The notes beneath the pieces are model-generated. The model ran no database searches. It was not told the DNA's origin and saw only the letters and a list, made by a program, of their open reading frames with translations. Below, one piece after another: positions 1-9,528 of a stretch of 44,402 nucleotides of DNA (positions within the stretch are counted from its first letter, which is position 1; every line of letters begins with the position of its first letter). The stretch is from Curvibacter gracilis ATCC BAA-807 (lineage in GTDB: Bacteria; Pseudomonadota; Gammaproteobacteria; Burkholderiales; Burkholderiaceae_C). The position numbers and the translations under genes were made by a program. The DNA lies in assembly GCF_000518645.1 (NCBI RefSeq), contig NZ_JADZ01000040.1:1-44402 (forward strand), given 5' to 3'.

Positions 1-284
1 ACGCGCTGGCCAGCTTCAATATCTCGTTGGCCCGGCGCAGTTCCTTGACCTCGCGCTCCAGTTCCTTCATCCGCTGGGCCTCGCCGGTCGTGACGCCTTC
101 ACGCACGCCAGCATCGACCTCGGCACGCTTGACCCCACTCGTTCAAGGTCTGCGGCACACATCCAATCTTCGGCGCGATGGACTCGATAGCCGCCCACAG
201 CGACGGGTACTCCCCACGGTGCTCCTGCACCATCCTCACCGCGCGCTCACGCACCTCGGGTGAGAACTTGTTCGACTTGCTCAT
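1..284 (-). pseudogene. IS3-family transposase OrfA, frameshifted and cut by window edge
   Basis: OrfA is the helix-turn-helix DNA-binding subunit of IS3-type transposases. From ATG at 284 the frame reads [19 protein letters not shown], a typical OrfA start, and runs through the HTH to TLNEW. There the frame breaks: one extra G:C in the cccc run at 133-136 leads to a premature stop at about 99. In the next frame the protein resumes as [13 protein letters not shown] and continues into the leucine-zipper region ([19 protein letters not shown]) up to base 1. Removing one base from that run restores a normal OrfA. It is either a true one-base insertion or a sequencing error in a homopolymer. Confidence 0.75.
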
Positions 285-334
285 GGCTCAATCCTCTCAG
301 AGTGTTGAGCCTCCTCAAAATCCGGGGCGATTCA
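1..334 (-). mobile_element. IS3-family insertion sequence, one end only
   Basis: The minus strand carries the start of an IS3-family element. Its outer end appears to be at 334, where the minus strand begins TGAATCGCCCCGG, of the type seen at ends of IS3-group elements. The orfA start codon follows about 50 bases inside, at 284-282. Just outside, from 335, the plus strand continues without a gap into a helicase reading frame, so 334/335 is the likely insertion junction. The rest of the element (end of orfA, orfB, other inverted repeat) lies beyond the window. The exact boundary is inferred because the opposite end and any target duplication cannot be seen. Confidence 0.7.
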
Positions 335-2031
335 CATTTCCCTCTCCGGTCACCGATGATCGCGCTGTGAGCTTTCATCTTGTGAAGGGGCGCTACGAGA
401 AGGGAGGCGCCCGTATCAACCAACCGGAAGCCCAGGCTCTGGTAGCTGATTTGGTTGGCCGACTCAAACAGCCCGGTTTCAGGGAGTCGGGTTTGACGAT
501 TGGTGTGGTGACCTTCAATTCAGAGCAGCAAGGCTTGATTGAGGATCTGCTTGACGCCGAGCGCCGCAAGGATCCAAGCCTTGAGCCTCATTTCTCAGAA
601 ATGGAACTTGAGCCACTGTTCGTGAAGAACCTCGAGAGTGTCCAGGGTGATGAGCGTGACATCATGTATTTCTCGATCACCTACGGGCCAGATCCGGGCG
701 GGGCTGTCTCTATGAATTTCGGACCGTTGAACCGAGATGGAGGTGAGCGGCGTCTTAACGTGGCGGTGACGAGAGCGCGGCATGAGCTGAGGGTTTTTTC
801 GAGCTTGCGGGGGGAACAAATGGACTTGTCCCGCACCAAAGCAATCGGTGTGCGTGACCTGAAGCATTTCCTAGAGTTTGCCGAGTACGGTACCCGTGCA
901 TTGGCTGAGGCTCACCGTGGGAGTCTGGGCGATTTTGATAGCCCATTTGAATCTAGTGTTGCGACTGCTCTGGGGCGAAAAGGTTGGCAGGTCCACACTC
1001 AGATTGGCGCATCGTCATTCCGTATTGATTTAGGGGTTGTTCATCCAGACTTTCCCGGTCGTTATTTGGCCGGTGTTGAATGTGACGGGGCGACCTACCA
1101 TCGCTCGGCCACGGCTCGGGATAGAGACAAGTTGCGCGAGCAGGTCCTCAGGGGGCTTGGTTGGGAGATCGTGCGCATCTGGTCGACCGATTGGTGGGTA
1201 AATCCGGGGGGCACTCTTGACCGAGTCAATCACGCACTTAACGAGCTACTAGAAAAGGACCGTGTACGTCGGGCAGAGGAAGAAAGGGCTCAAGCCGCTT
1301 CTGAAAAAGCAGTTCCTGGTGAAGAGGATTCAGATACTGCCAGTAAGGATTTTTCTGGCGTTGACCCCGCTTCTAGTCTTGTGGATACAGTCAATCAAGC
1401 TGATGAAAGTGCCGAAATTTTGGCAGTTTCCTCGTCAGGCGAGGGCGTTTACGCTCGTGAAGAATCACCATTGTCGAACGAGTTGCACGTTAAGGTGATG
1501 CCACTACTCGATAATCGCTGGAAGGCTAGCAATCCTATTGAAGCTGTGTCGGCTGACGCAATTTCTGTCGACAATTTCTATGAACATACCTACGACTCGA
1601 TCCTGCATGCGATGGTCGACTGGGTTGTCTCCCATGAGGGTCCTGTCCAGGGTGCTGTGCTGGCTAGGCGTATCGCACGAGCCCATGAATTTCAAAGGAC
1701 AGGTAGCCGGATTCAGGCACGCATTGATAATATTGCCCGGCAAATCTTCAAATCGACAGAAGAAAGCGGTGGAGTCTTCTATTGGCCTCGTGAGGTCGAT
1801 CCATGTGATGAGATACCTTTCAGGCGACCATCTGACGACGAAACCAATCGCGACGTAGACGAGATCTGTGAGGCTGAGCTTTTATCACTTGCTCGCCAGA
1901 TATTGCTGCGAAATCTGCCTGAGCAAGATGCACTTGTTGCCATGGCTAGAGAGCTTGGGATGCAACGGCTTAGAGAGGCAAGTCGTTCCAGGCTTGAGCG
2001 GGTTCTGCAGTTGAAACAACGAGCTGCCTGA
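335..2031 (+). pseudogene. C-terminal remnant of DUF4011-type helicase with Vsr-like nuclease and DUF3320, truncated by IS3
   Basis: About 565 codons of a protein family that is normally far longer. The remnant starts mid-helicase at TFPSP, right at the IS junction. SF1 helicase motifs follow in order: TIGVVTFNSEQQ (motif IV), ESVQGDERDIMYFSI (motif V) and RLNVAVTRARHELRVF (motif VI). Next is a Vsr/MTES_1575-like restriction-endonuclease fold with FRIDLGVV and GVECDGATYHRS, holding the expected acidic residues. A charged low-complexity linker follows, and then a DUF3320-like end. The family includes Hhe-type antiviral proteins (DUF4011, helicase, Vsr nuclease). Without the Walker A half it cannot work as a helicase. 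An ATG inherited from the IS (283) could start a 582-residue fusion, so expression of the nuclease part is not excluded. Confidence 0.8.
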
Positions 2032-2203
2032 TACCTGTTCCCCGCGTTTATGGGAACGGTGTTCGGTCTGAATAGATGCGCTCGAGAAGCACTTTAAATC
2101 AAGCGGTAAACGCTATCGGTATCAATGGCCAGCTTTGGGGGGGACCATCGCAGCTCATCCAGCTCAATTGTCTATTGCGCTAGACCGCTACCCCCCGCAG
2201 CCC

Positions 2204-4621
2204 CTAAAACAGCACCTTCTGCGCACTCGTCAACCCCACAAAGCTCTCCCCCAAAGGCTGCAGAATCGCATCGGCAATAGGCTGCAGCTGCTTGACCAGG
2301 TAGTGCTCATAGTCAATGCGCGAATGCAGGGCCTCCAGGGGCTCGGGGCCGTTTTGGGTCATCACGTACTGGATCCAGCCACCGCGCTGGTACTGCTGGG
2401 GGCGGTTCAGCCGGGCGTTGTGGGCGTCGGCGAGGCGTGCGGCGCGCACCTGCGGAGGGACGTTGACCTGGTAGGCGTCCAGCCGGTGGCGCAGGCGTTT
2501 GCGGTAGACGAGCAGGGCGTCCATCTGGCCCTCCAGCATCGAGCGCGCATAGTCGGCCACGAAGGCCCGGTAGGGCTGGTCATGGAAGATGCGCGTCAGC
2601 AGGCCCTCTTGGAACTGGCGTGCCAGCGGGGTCCAGTCGCTGCGGGCCATCTCCAGGCCGCGGTAGACCATCTCTTCGCGCCCGGCTTCATCGACGCTCA
2701 AGCCGGCGTAGCGCTTTTTGCTGCCGACGTCTGATCCTCGGATGGTGGGCATGAAGAACTTGGCGTAGTGGGTGTCGAACTCGATTTCGAGAAAGTTCTC
2801 CAGTTGCTGCTCGTCGCGCAGCTTGTCGGTCCACCAGGCGTTGATCTGCTGCACCAGGCTGGCTGCCAGGGCGTGCGCCTCGGCGTTGGGGTAGGGGCGT
2901 TTGAGCCAGATGAAGATCGAGTCGGTGTCGCCGTAGATGACCTGGTAGCCGCGCTGCTCCACAAATGCCCGGGTGAGCTTCATCATCTCGTGGCCGCGCA
3001 GGGTCACGGCCGACACCAGCTTGGGGTTGAAAAAGCGGCACTCTGACGCGCCCAGCACGCCGGCAAACGAGTTCATGAGCAGCTTCAGGGCCTGCGACAG
3101 CGGCTGGTTGCGGGCCCGTTTGGCCTCGTCCCGGGCGTTCGACAGGGTGGTCACGATGCCGGGCAGGCAGTGCTTCTCGCGCGAGAACAGCGTGCCTTGC
3201 GGCCCTTGCACCAGCCCGGTATCGGTCTCCGCGTTGGTGCCCTCGGCCAGGCCCACAGGGTCCACCAGAAAGGTCCGGATGATGGAGGGGTACAAGCTCT
3301 TGTAGTCCAGCACCACGACCGAGTCGTAGAAGCCCGGCGTCGAGTCCATCACATAGCCGCCAGGGAAGGCCTTGGCCGCGATGTCGCCCACGTTCGGGGC
3401 CACGTAGCCCAGGCGGTGCATGCGCGGCAGGTAGTGGTGGCTGAAGGCGGCGATGGAGCCCCCAAAATGGTCGATCTGCAAACCCGTCGTCTGCGCCCGC
3501 TCCAGCACAAAGGGCAGCAGCTCCAGTTTGTCGAAGATGCGCAGCACCAGCGCGCAGTCGCGGATGTTGTAGCTGGCCAGCGCTGGCTTGTCGTGCTGGT
3601 AGCGTCGCTCGATCTCGGCCATCTTGTCGTAGGCGTCGCCGATCTCCTTGCCCTCGCCCAGCAGTTGCTGCGAGACCGCTTCGAGGCTGAACGACGGAAA
3701 GCTCCACATGCCCGCCCGCAGCGCTTCAATGCCATCGACCACCACGCGCCCAGGCATGGGCGCAAACAGGTAGCCCTGGCGCCCCGGGTGGGTGCGCCAC
3801 GCGATGGGCCGGCGCTCGCGCCCCAGCAGCAGCGGCACGGCGTTGGCATCTGCGGCCTTCTGCAGCACGCGCAGATCGAACTGGATCACGTTCCAGCCGA
3901 TGATGACGTCGGGGTCGTGGGCCGCAAACCAGGCATTGAGCTGCTCGATCATGTCCTGGCGAGTGGGGCAGTAGACCAGCCTGAAACCCTTCGTTGGCGT
4001 TGCCGGGGCTGGCGCCTCGCCCAGCATGAACACCACCCTGTCGCCCGCATTAACACCTGCACTGTGACCCGCACTGTCGAGTGCGATCGAGTACAGCTCT
4101 TCGGTGGCGCTGGTCTCGATGTCCAGCGACACCACCTTCAACGCCGGGCGCCAATCGGGCGCAGGCTTCAACCTGCCGTTGAGGAGGGTCGCCCCCTCGC
4201 GAAGCCCCCCTTCGACCAGCACACCAGCGGTGATGAAGCGCTCCATCAGGTATCGGTCGTGCGGGCGCACATCCGCCTCGTACAGCGGAATCTGCAGCGG
4301 CTGGAGGGCGCTCGCCAGCTTGCCGAGATCGCGGAACCTGCGGGCATAGACGCCGAGCACGGGCTCTTGCTCGAAGGTCTTCAAACCAAGCTCTTTCAGC
4401 TCCAGGCCCTGCAAGCCCTGCAGATTCGCCAGCTGGGCCTGCACCGCAGCCCGATGGCGGGCCGGCACAAAGGCGACCGAGGTCTGCTGGGCCAGAAAGA
4501 CCTTGATCGGCCCCTCGTCGGTGGCGACCCAGTACTCGATCTCGGTGCCCTCGGCGAGATCGCGCCAGTGGCGGGTGAGGATGAAGCCCGGGAGTTCGGT
4601 GGGGGCGAGGGCTGAGGACAT
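2204..4621 (-). CDS. polB: DNA polymerase II (B family)
   Basis: An 805-residue family-B DNA polymerase, close to the 783 residues of E. coli Pol II, acting in translesion synthesis and restart of replication after DNA damage. The 3'-5' exonuclease motifs are intact: Exo I SLDIET near residue 167, Exo II NVIQFD near 244-249, Exo III YNIRD near 351-355. The polymerase motifs are also present: A at DYKSLYPSI (439-447), B at KLLMNSFAGVLGASE (about 513-527) and C at YGDTDS (563-568), giving the catalytic aspartates. The start is ATG at 4621. A LexA-like box about 100 bases upstream fits the known SOS control of polB (dinA) in other bacteria. A long open frame antisense to it (3170-4615) is a codon shadow. 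Confidence 0.96.
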   Translation of the reverse strand: MSSALAPTELPGFILTRHWRDLAEGTEIEYWVATDEGPIKVFLAQQTSVAFVPARHRAAVQAQLANLQGLQGLELKELGLKTFEQEPVLGVYARRFRDLGKLASALQPLQIPLYEADVRPHDRYLMERFITAGVLVEGGLREGATLLNGRLKPAPDWRPALKVVSLDIETSATEELYSIALDSAGHSAGVNAGDRVVFMLGEAPAPATPTKGFRLVYCPTRQDMIEQLNAWFAAHDPDVIIGWNVIQFDLRVLQKAADANAVPLLLGRERRPIAWRTHPGRQGYLFAPMPGRVVVDGIEALRAGMWSFPSFSLEAVSQQLLGEGKEIGDAYDKMAEIERRYQHDKPALASYNIRDCALVLRIFDKLELLPFVLERAQTTGLQIDHFGGSIAAFSHHYLPRMHRLGYVAPNVGDIAAKAFPGGYVMDSTPGFYDSVVVLDYKSLYPSIIRTFLVDPVGLAEGTNAETDTGLVQGPQGTLFSREKHCLPGIVTTLSNARDEAKRARNQPLSQALKLLMNSFAGVLGASECRFFNPKLVSAVTLRGHEMMKLTRAFVEQRGYQVIYGDTDSIFIWLKRPYPNAEAHALAASLVQQINAWWTDKLRDEQQLENFLEIEFDTHYAKFFMPTIRGSDVGSKKRYAGLSVDEAGREEMVYRGLEMARSDWTPLARQFQEGLLTRIFHDQPYRAFVADYARSMLEGQMDALLVYRKRLRHRLDAYQVNVPPQVRAARLADAHNARLNRPQQYQRGGWIQYVMTQNGPEPLEALHSRIDYEHYLVKQLQPIADAILQPLGESFVGLTSAQKVLF

Positions 4622-4720
4622 CAGGTAGAGCGGAGGGCGCTGGCGCGTGCCAATTCTGACGGTGTGGGTGAACTGGGAGAACTTGTTGAGGGGCAGGGCT
4701 GGGGGCCCTTGTCCATGATA

Positions 4721-4736
4721 CTGATATTTTGTACAG
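4721..4736. promoter_or_regulatory. LexA-like SOS box
   Basis: The sequence CTGATATTTTGTACAG matches the gamma/betaproteobacterial LexA consensus CTGT-N8-ACAG at seven of eight fixed positions (CTGA in place of CTGT in one arm) and has an AT-rich centre. It lies 100 bases before the polB start on one side and 29 bases before a small plus-strand open frame on the other. A second half-site (ACTGT, 4738-4742) follows directly. Binding is inferred from sequence and from the identity of polB. Confidence 0.7.
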
Positions 4737-4764
4737 TACTGTGAAAACTCACACCTCCAAAGTC

Positions 4765-4854
4765 ATGAACCAAACCTGCCGTTACGTGTTCCGACCTGCC
4801 CGCCCCGCCCGACCGGTTCCTGCGTTGCTGCGACGCATCTGGGCCTGGTTCTGA
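4765..4854 (+). CDS. Possible 29-residue SOS-controlled peptide
   Basis: A short frame starts with ATG at 4765, 29 bases past the LexA-like box, and ends with TGA at 4852-4854. The peptide begins MNQTCRYVFRPARPARP and ends RRIWAWF: very basic, rich in arginine and proline, with an aromatic end. Placement right behind an SOS box, divergent from polB, suggests damage-inducible expression. No good Shine-Dalgarno sequence precedes it and I do not recognise a family, so it may be a chance frame in 5' regulatory DNA. The 115-codon frame running the other way over this stretch looks random. Confidence 0.3.
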   Translation: MNQTCRYVFRPARPARPVPALLRRIWAWF

Positions 4855-4951
4855 GCTGGCGCTGCACCGCCACCCGGTCAAGTGCAGCCTGCGCGGATTC
4901 CGTGGGGTGCATTGTCTGCGCACATCGCTTGCGGCGGATGGCGCTGATGCT

Positions 4952-5500
4952 TCAGGCCGCCGCGCCAACCGATGCCATGCGCCGTGAGAGCGCCGATTGC
5001 CGGGCCAGCAAGAACCGGCGCAAGCGCTGCGGGTAGTCCGGGCTCACCGCACCGGCCACTGATGGCCTGGCGGCCAGGTGGTGGCGCCAGCGCTGAACTT
5101 TCGTCAGGTCGCCCCAGAGGCCGAAGTCTCCGATCCCATCGAAGACATCAAAGTACCGGAACACCGGCCCGAACACGGCGTCGACGATGCTGAAGCGATC
5201 ACCTGCGAAAAAAGGGCCATCGCCCAGGGCGGCCTCGATCTGCGCGAAGCGGCTGCGGATTTCTGCCGCCCGCGCGCCCAGGGCCTGCTCGTCGGCCGCC
5301 GTGTAGAAGGCGCCGATCAGGTTGAGCAGTGCCGACCCAAACTCGATCCAGGCTCGGTGCCGCGCCCGTTTCAGTGCGTCGGCCGGGTGCAGACGCGCAG
5401 GCGTGGTCTCGTCCAGGTACTTGCAGATCACCGCCATCACGAAAGTCGGTTCGTAGTTCGCCGTCCAGAACTATGAGGGGCATTCGTATGACCCGTACAG
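4952..5500 (-). pseudogene. Glutathione S-transferase remnant lacking most of the N-terminal domain
   Basis: The frame from GTG at 5440 encodes 162 residues that match the all-helical C-terminal domain of glutathione S-transferases. It has VICKYLDETTPARLHP at the domain junction, then the helix with PFFAGDRFSIVDAVFGP, the usual N-capping box of this fold. The thioredoxin-like N-terminal domain that binds glutathione should occupy about 80 residues ahead of it. Only about 15 residues survive (MPLIVLDGELRTDF), in another frame, joined by a one-base shift near 5440. Beyond them the sequence is the end of the LysR gene (stop at 5509). A deletion therefore seems to have removed the first half and fused the rest to the regulator. 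Glutathione-dependent activity is unlikely. Confidence 0.7.
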
Positions 5501-5508
5501 AGGCCCAA

Positions 5509-6417
5509 CTACGTTTCATCCCCCCGTGACAGGGCACCTTCCTGTAGCAACCATTCGCGAAACGTCAAGAAGGCCGGCAGGTCCAGTCGATCTGTTCTGT
5601 AGCACAGATAGTGCCCTTGGTTCACATAGACCGCGCTGCCACATGGGCTGAGGAGGGAGCCCTCGGCAATCTCCTTCTGTACCAGAAGGGATGGCACCAG
5701 GCCGATGCCCAGGCCGTTGAGCGCCGCCTGGATGAGGGCTGAGTACTGGGCAAAGCGCGGGCCGGCAAGGGTCTGCACCTCAGGCACGCCGTGCTGTGCG
5801 GCCCACTGGCGCCAGGCGGTGGAGGCGCCCTCGTGATGCAGCAAGGTGTGCCCCAGGATATCTGTCGGTCGGGTAATGCGGTGGCGTCCCTCTACCACGC
5901 TGCGTGCGACGATCAGCACGAACTCGCGACCGGCGATGTATTCCGAAACGACACCTGGCCACCCATCCGGACCGTATCGGATCGCAGCATCTACGCCCGC
6001 CGGTATGCCGTCGCTGGGCTCCAGGTGACGGCTGAAGCTGAGCATGACGTGACGGCTCTTCTGGCTGAATGCCGGCAGGCGCGGGATCAGCCATTTGGTG
6101 AGGAAGGTGGGCACGCTGGCCAGCGTCAGTAGGCCCGTGCCGGCATCGCCAGAGCGGGCCTCGAACGTGGCCGCCTCGATCGCACGCAGCCCGCCAGAGA
6201 TCTTCTGCCAATACACACGACCCTGCGGGGTGAGCTCTACCCCGCGACCGCTTTTTTGTAGCAACTGGCGACCCAGAAACGCCTCCAGCCCAGCCACCTG
6301 CTTGCTGACCGCGCTGGCGGTGATGCACAGCGCACCCGAGGCCAGGGTGATGCTTTCGTGGCGCGCGACGGCGTCAAAGGCCAGAAGCTCCTGGATGGTG
6401 GGACAGTCACGTTTCAT
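5509..6417 (-). CDS. LysR-family transcriptional regulator (GcvA-like)
   Basis: A 302-residue LysR-type regulator. The N-terminal winged HTH spans roughly residues 8-66 (LLAFDAVARHESITLASGAL, then SAVSKQVAGLEAFLGRQLL), followed by the linker helix and a periplasmic-binding-protein-like effector domain to the end. It is transcribed away from the ABC transporter operon at 6515-10873 across 97 bases that contain a perfect LysR dyad (6425-6445). It is therefore the likely local regulator of that operon and of itself. The last codons run directly into the decayed glutathione S-transferase. The effector is unknown. Confidence 0.92.
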   Translation of the reverse strand: MKRDCPTIQELLAFDAVARHESITLASGALCITASAVSKQVAGLEAFLGRQLLQKSGRGVELTPQGRVYWQKISGGLRAIEAATFEARSGDAGTGLLTLASVPTFLTKWLIPRLPAFSQKSRHVMLSFSRHLEPSDGIPAGVDAAIRYGPDGWPGVVSEYIAGREFVLIVARSVVEGRHRITRPTDILGHTLLHHEGASTAWRQWAAQHGVPEVQTLAGPRFAQYSALIQAALNGLGIGLVPSLLVQKEIAEGSLLSPCGSAVYVNQGHYLCYRTDRLDLPAFLTFREWLLQEGALSRGDET

Positions 6418-6424
6418 ATCCGGA

Positions 6425-6445
6425 TTTCATGAAGGCTTTGTGAAA
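6425..6445. promoter_or_regulatory. LysR-type operator TTTCA-N11-TGAAA
   Basis: A perfect inverted repeat with five-base arms (TTTCA and TGAAA) separated by 11 bases. It has the T-N11-A geometry typical of LysR recognition sites. It begins 8 bases upstream of the LysR start codon (6417) and lies about 70 bases before the first codon proposed for the divergent permease gene. This is where an autoregulating, divergently activating LysR protein would be expected to bind. Confidence 0.65.
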
Positions 6446-6514
6446 AACACTTTCCAAACACTCAAATGTTGTCATCCAGGTTTCACCCATAAGAAAGGGT
6501 TCCCTACCTAGAAT

Positions 6515-7362
6515 TTGGATCTCGCAACAAGACGCCATGTGGCCAACAGTAGCGTATCCGGAAAGTATGCCGGCAATTTGGACATTGGAAACCACAACGT
6601 GATCCGCGGTATCTCCCTCATCTATGGCGTGTATCTGTTGCTGCCCATCGTGCTGCTGATGATCGGCAGTCTGGGCGGCAACTGGACCAACACGCTGCTG
6701 CCCACCGGGGTCACTGGCCAGTGGTACCTGGACGTCTGGCAGGACACCTCGTTCCGCAAGGCATTCTGGAACAGCCTGGTGGTGGCCCTGGCGGCCTGCG
6801 CCATCAACACCGTGCTGGCGTTGCCACTGGCCTATTCGCTTTACCACGGTGCACGCCGCGGCGGCGCCCTGGCCGCGCGCATCGTCAGCGCCATGCCCGT
6901 GGCCGTGCCGGCCATCACCCTTGCCTTCGGCTACATGGTGGTGTTCAACACGGATCTCGCACCCTGGCTCGGCACCATGCCGCTGCTCATTGCAGCGCAC
7001 GTCACTCTCACGCTGCCCTACCTCACCAACACGCTGCTGGCCGACCTGCGCCACCTGGACCTGGGGCGTCTCGAACAGGCCGCGGCAACGCTGGGCGCCT
7101 CGGGCTGGCAGCAGTTTGCCGGCATCGTACTGCCCAGCCTGAACCAAAGCCTGCTCAGTGGCCTGGTCATGGTGGCAGCCATCTCCGTGGGCGAGTTCGG
7201 TGTGTCAAATCTGCTCACCAGCTTCCAGAACCGCACCTACCCGGTGTTGCTGCTGCAGGCCTTCTACGGGGCCACGGGCTTTGCCTGCGCCGCCACGGTG
7301 ATCCTGCTGATCCTGGCAGGTGCATCAGCCCTGTTGTCTTCTTCCCTCATCAAAGCCCGCCC

Positions 7363-7366
<4 letters not shown>
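6515..7366 (+). CDS. ABC importer permease (first of two)
   Basis: An inner-membrane permease of the binding-protein-dependent family (MetI-like fold), with about six hydrophobic segments. The first is GVYLLLPIVLLMIGSL. The EAA loop that contacts the ATPase is LEQAAATLGASGWQQFAGIVLP, at about residues 189-210 of the longest frame. The frame opens with TTG at 6515, which has no ribosome site. GTG at 6599 with GGAA eight bases upstream may be the true start and would remove 28 non-membrane residues. The stop overlaps the ATPase start (ATGA at 7363). Gene order and type recall iron(III), polyamine or 2-aminoethylphosphonate importers; the substrate cannot be told from sequence alone. Confidence 0.88.
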
Positions 7367-8391
<1,025 letters not shown>

Positions 8392-8431
8392 TTTTTCTTA
8401 TTCCCCTTCCAACTGAACACGAGGAGCCACC

Positions 8432-9514
8432 ATGCAACGCAGACAACTGATCCAGGCCGCCGGCGCATTGCCCCTGGCAACGCTGGCTGGCCGCACCGCC
8501 TTCGCCTTCGAGGGCCCCGAGCTCTATGCGGGCGAGAAGACCCTGTATGCCGAGGCGCAGAAGGAAGGGCTTTGTGTCTCATTCGACACAGGCCCCGAGT
8601 GGGCCAACTGGAAGTCGCTGTTCCGCGATTTCAAGAAGCGCTATCCCGAGATCGAGCTGACCTACAACGACATCGGTTCGGCCGCCACCGTGGTCGCGCT
8701 TGAAAAGACCAAGCGCCGCCCGCAAGCCGACACCGCCTACTACTTTGCGGCATCGGCCGTGGATGCCACAAAGAAGGACGTGGTCGCGCCCTTCAAGCCC
8801 GTCAACTTCGACAAGCTGCCCCCCGTGTTCCGCGAGGCCGACGGCCGCTGGTTCACCATCCATACGCTCAACATCGCATTCCTGGTCAATAGGAAGCTGG
8901 TGAAGAACGTGCCCACCGGCTGGGCCGACCTGCTCAAGCCCGAGTTCAGGAACACTGTGGTCTACCTGGACCCGCGCTCCACCGGCATCGGCCAGGTGCT
9001 GACCTTTGCTGCGGCCTACGCCAACGGCGGAAGCGTGGACAACGTGCAGCCCGGCACCGATTACCTGGGCAAGCTGCATGCCGCCGGGAACGTGATGCGC
9101 GTGGAAGGCACCACGCCCTATGCCAAGTTCCTCAAGGGCGAGATTCCCGTCTGGATCAGCTATGAGAACGACGGCCTCAAGGCCAAGCATGTTGACGGCA
9201 TGGGCGATGCCGTCGAGGTGGTGATTCCCAGGGAGGCCAGCGTGGCCGCGCCCTATGCGATCAGTCTGGTGAAGAACGGGCCCAACCCGAATGCCGGCAA
9301 GCTTTGGCTCAACTTCGTCATGAGCGAGGCCGGTCAGTCGCTCTTCGCGCAAGGCTTTGTGCGCCCTGCCGTGCCGGGCACGCCGTTGTCCGCCGACGTG
9401 GCCGCGAAGATGCCTGCTGCACCGCAAATCCGTCCGCTCGATGTGGTCAAGGCCTCGGAACGCAAGACCGAGGTGGACCGCCTCTGGGCCCTGGCGGCCC
9501 TCGGCAACAAGTGA
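8432..9514 (+). CDS. ABC importer periplasmic solute-binding protein
   Basis: A 360-residue extracellular solute-binding protein. The start MQRRQLIQAAGALPLATLA has a twin arginine followed by a hydrophobic stretch, so a Tat-type signal is possible, with cleavage near FAFEG. The body looks like the iron(III)/polyamine/aminoethylphosphonate binding-protein group: an AEAQKEG opening, a TIHTLNIAFLVNRKL strand and WADLLKPEFRNTVVYLDPRST. A GAGGAG ribosome site sits ahead of the ATG. It lies between the ATPase and second permease genes in the same operon. I cannot assign the ligand; a search against characterised PhnS, FbpA and PotD proteins would narrow it. Confidence 0.9.
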   Translation: MQRRQLIQAAGALPLATLAGRTAFAFEGPELYAGEKTLYAEAQKEGLCVSFDTGPEWANWKSLFRDFKKRYPEIELTYNDIGSAATVVALEKTKRRPQADTAYYFAASAVDATKKDVVAPFKPVNFDKLPPVFREADGRWFTIHTLNIAFLVNRKLVKNVPTGWADLLKPEFRNTVVYLDPRSTGIGQVLTFAAAYANGGSVDNVQPGTDYLGKLHAAGNVMRVEGTTPYAKFLKGEIPVWISYENDGLKAKHVDGMGDAVEVVIPREASVAAPYAISLVKNGPNPNAGKLWLNFVMSEAGQSLFAQGFVRPAVPGTPLSADVAAKMPAAPQIRPLDVVKASERKTEVDRLWALAALGNK

Positions 9515-9528
9515 GCAGGCCTGACACC

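Noticed and set aside
1262-1498. Second-frame open reading frame within the helicase remnant
   Set aside because: The helicase frame continues unbroken through this stretch to the DUF3320 end; the other frame has no support.
3170-4615. 481-codon open frame antisense to polB
   Set aside because: It lies fully opposite intact polymerase motifs and has no domain-like content; long antisense frames are expected in high-GC genes.
4621-4968. 115-codon minus-strand frame upstream of polB
   Set aside because: Low-complexity Ser/Pro/Arg-rich text, no homology cue, and it runs across the LexA-like box; judged non-coding.
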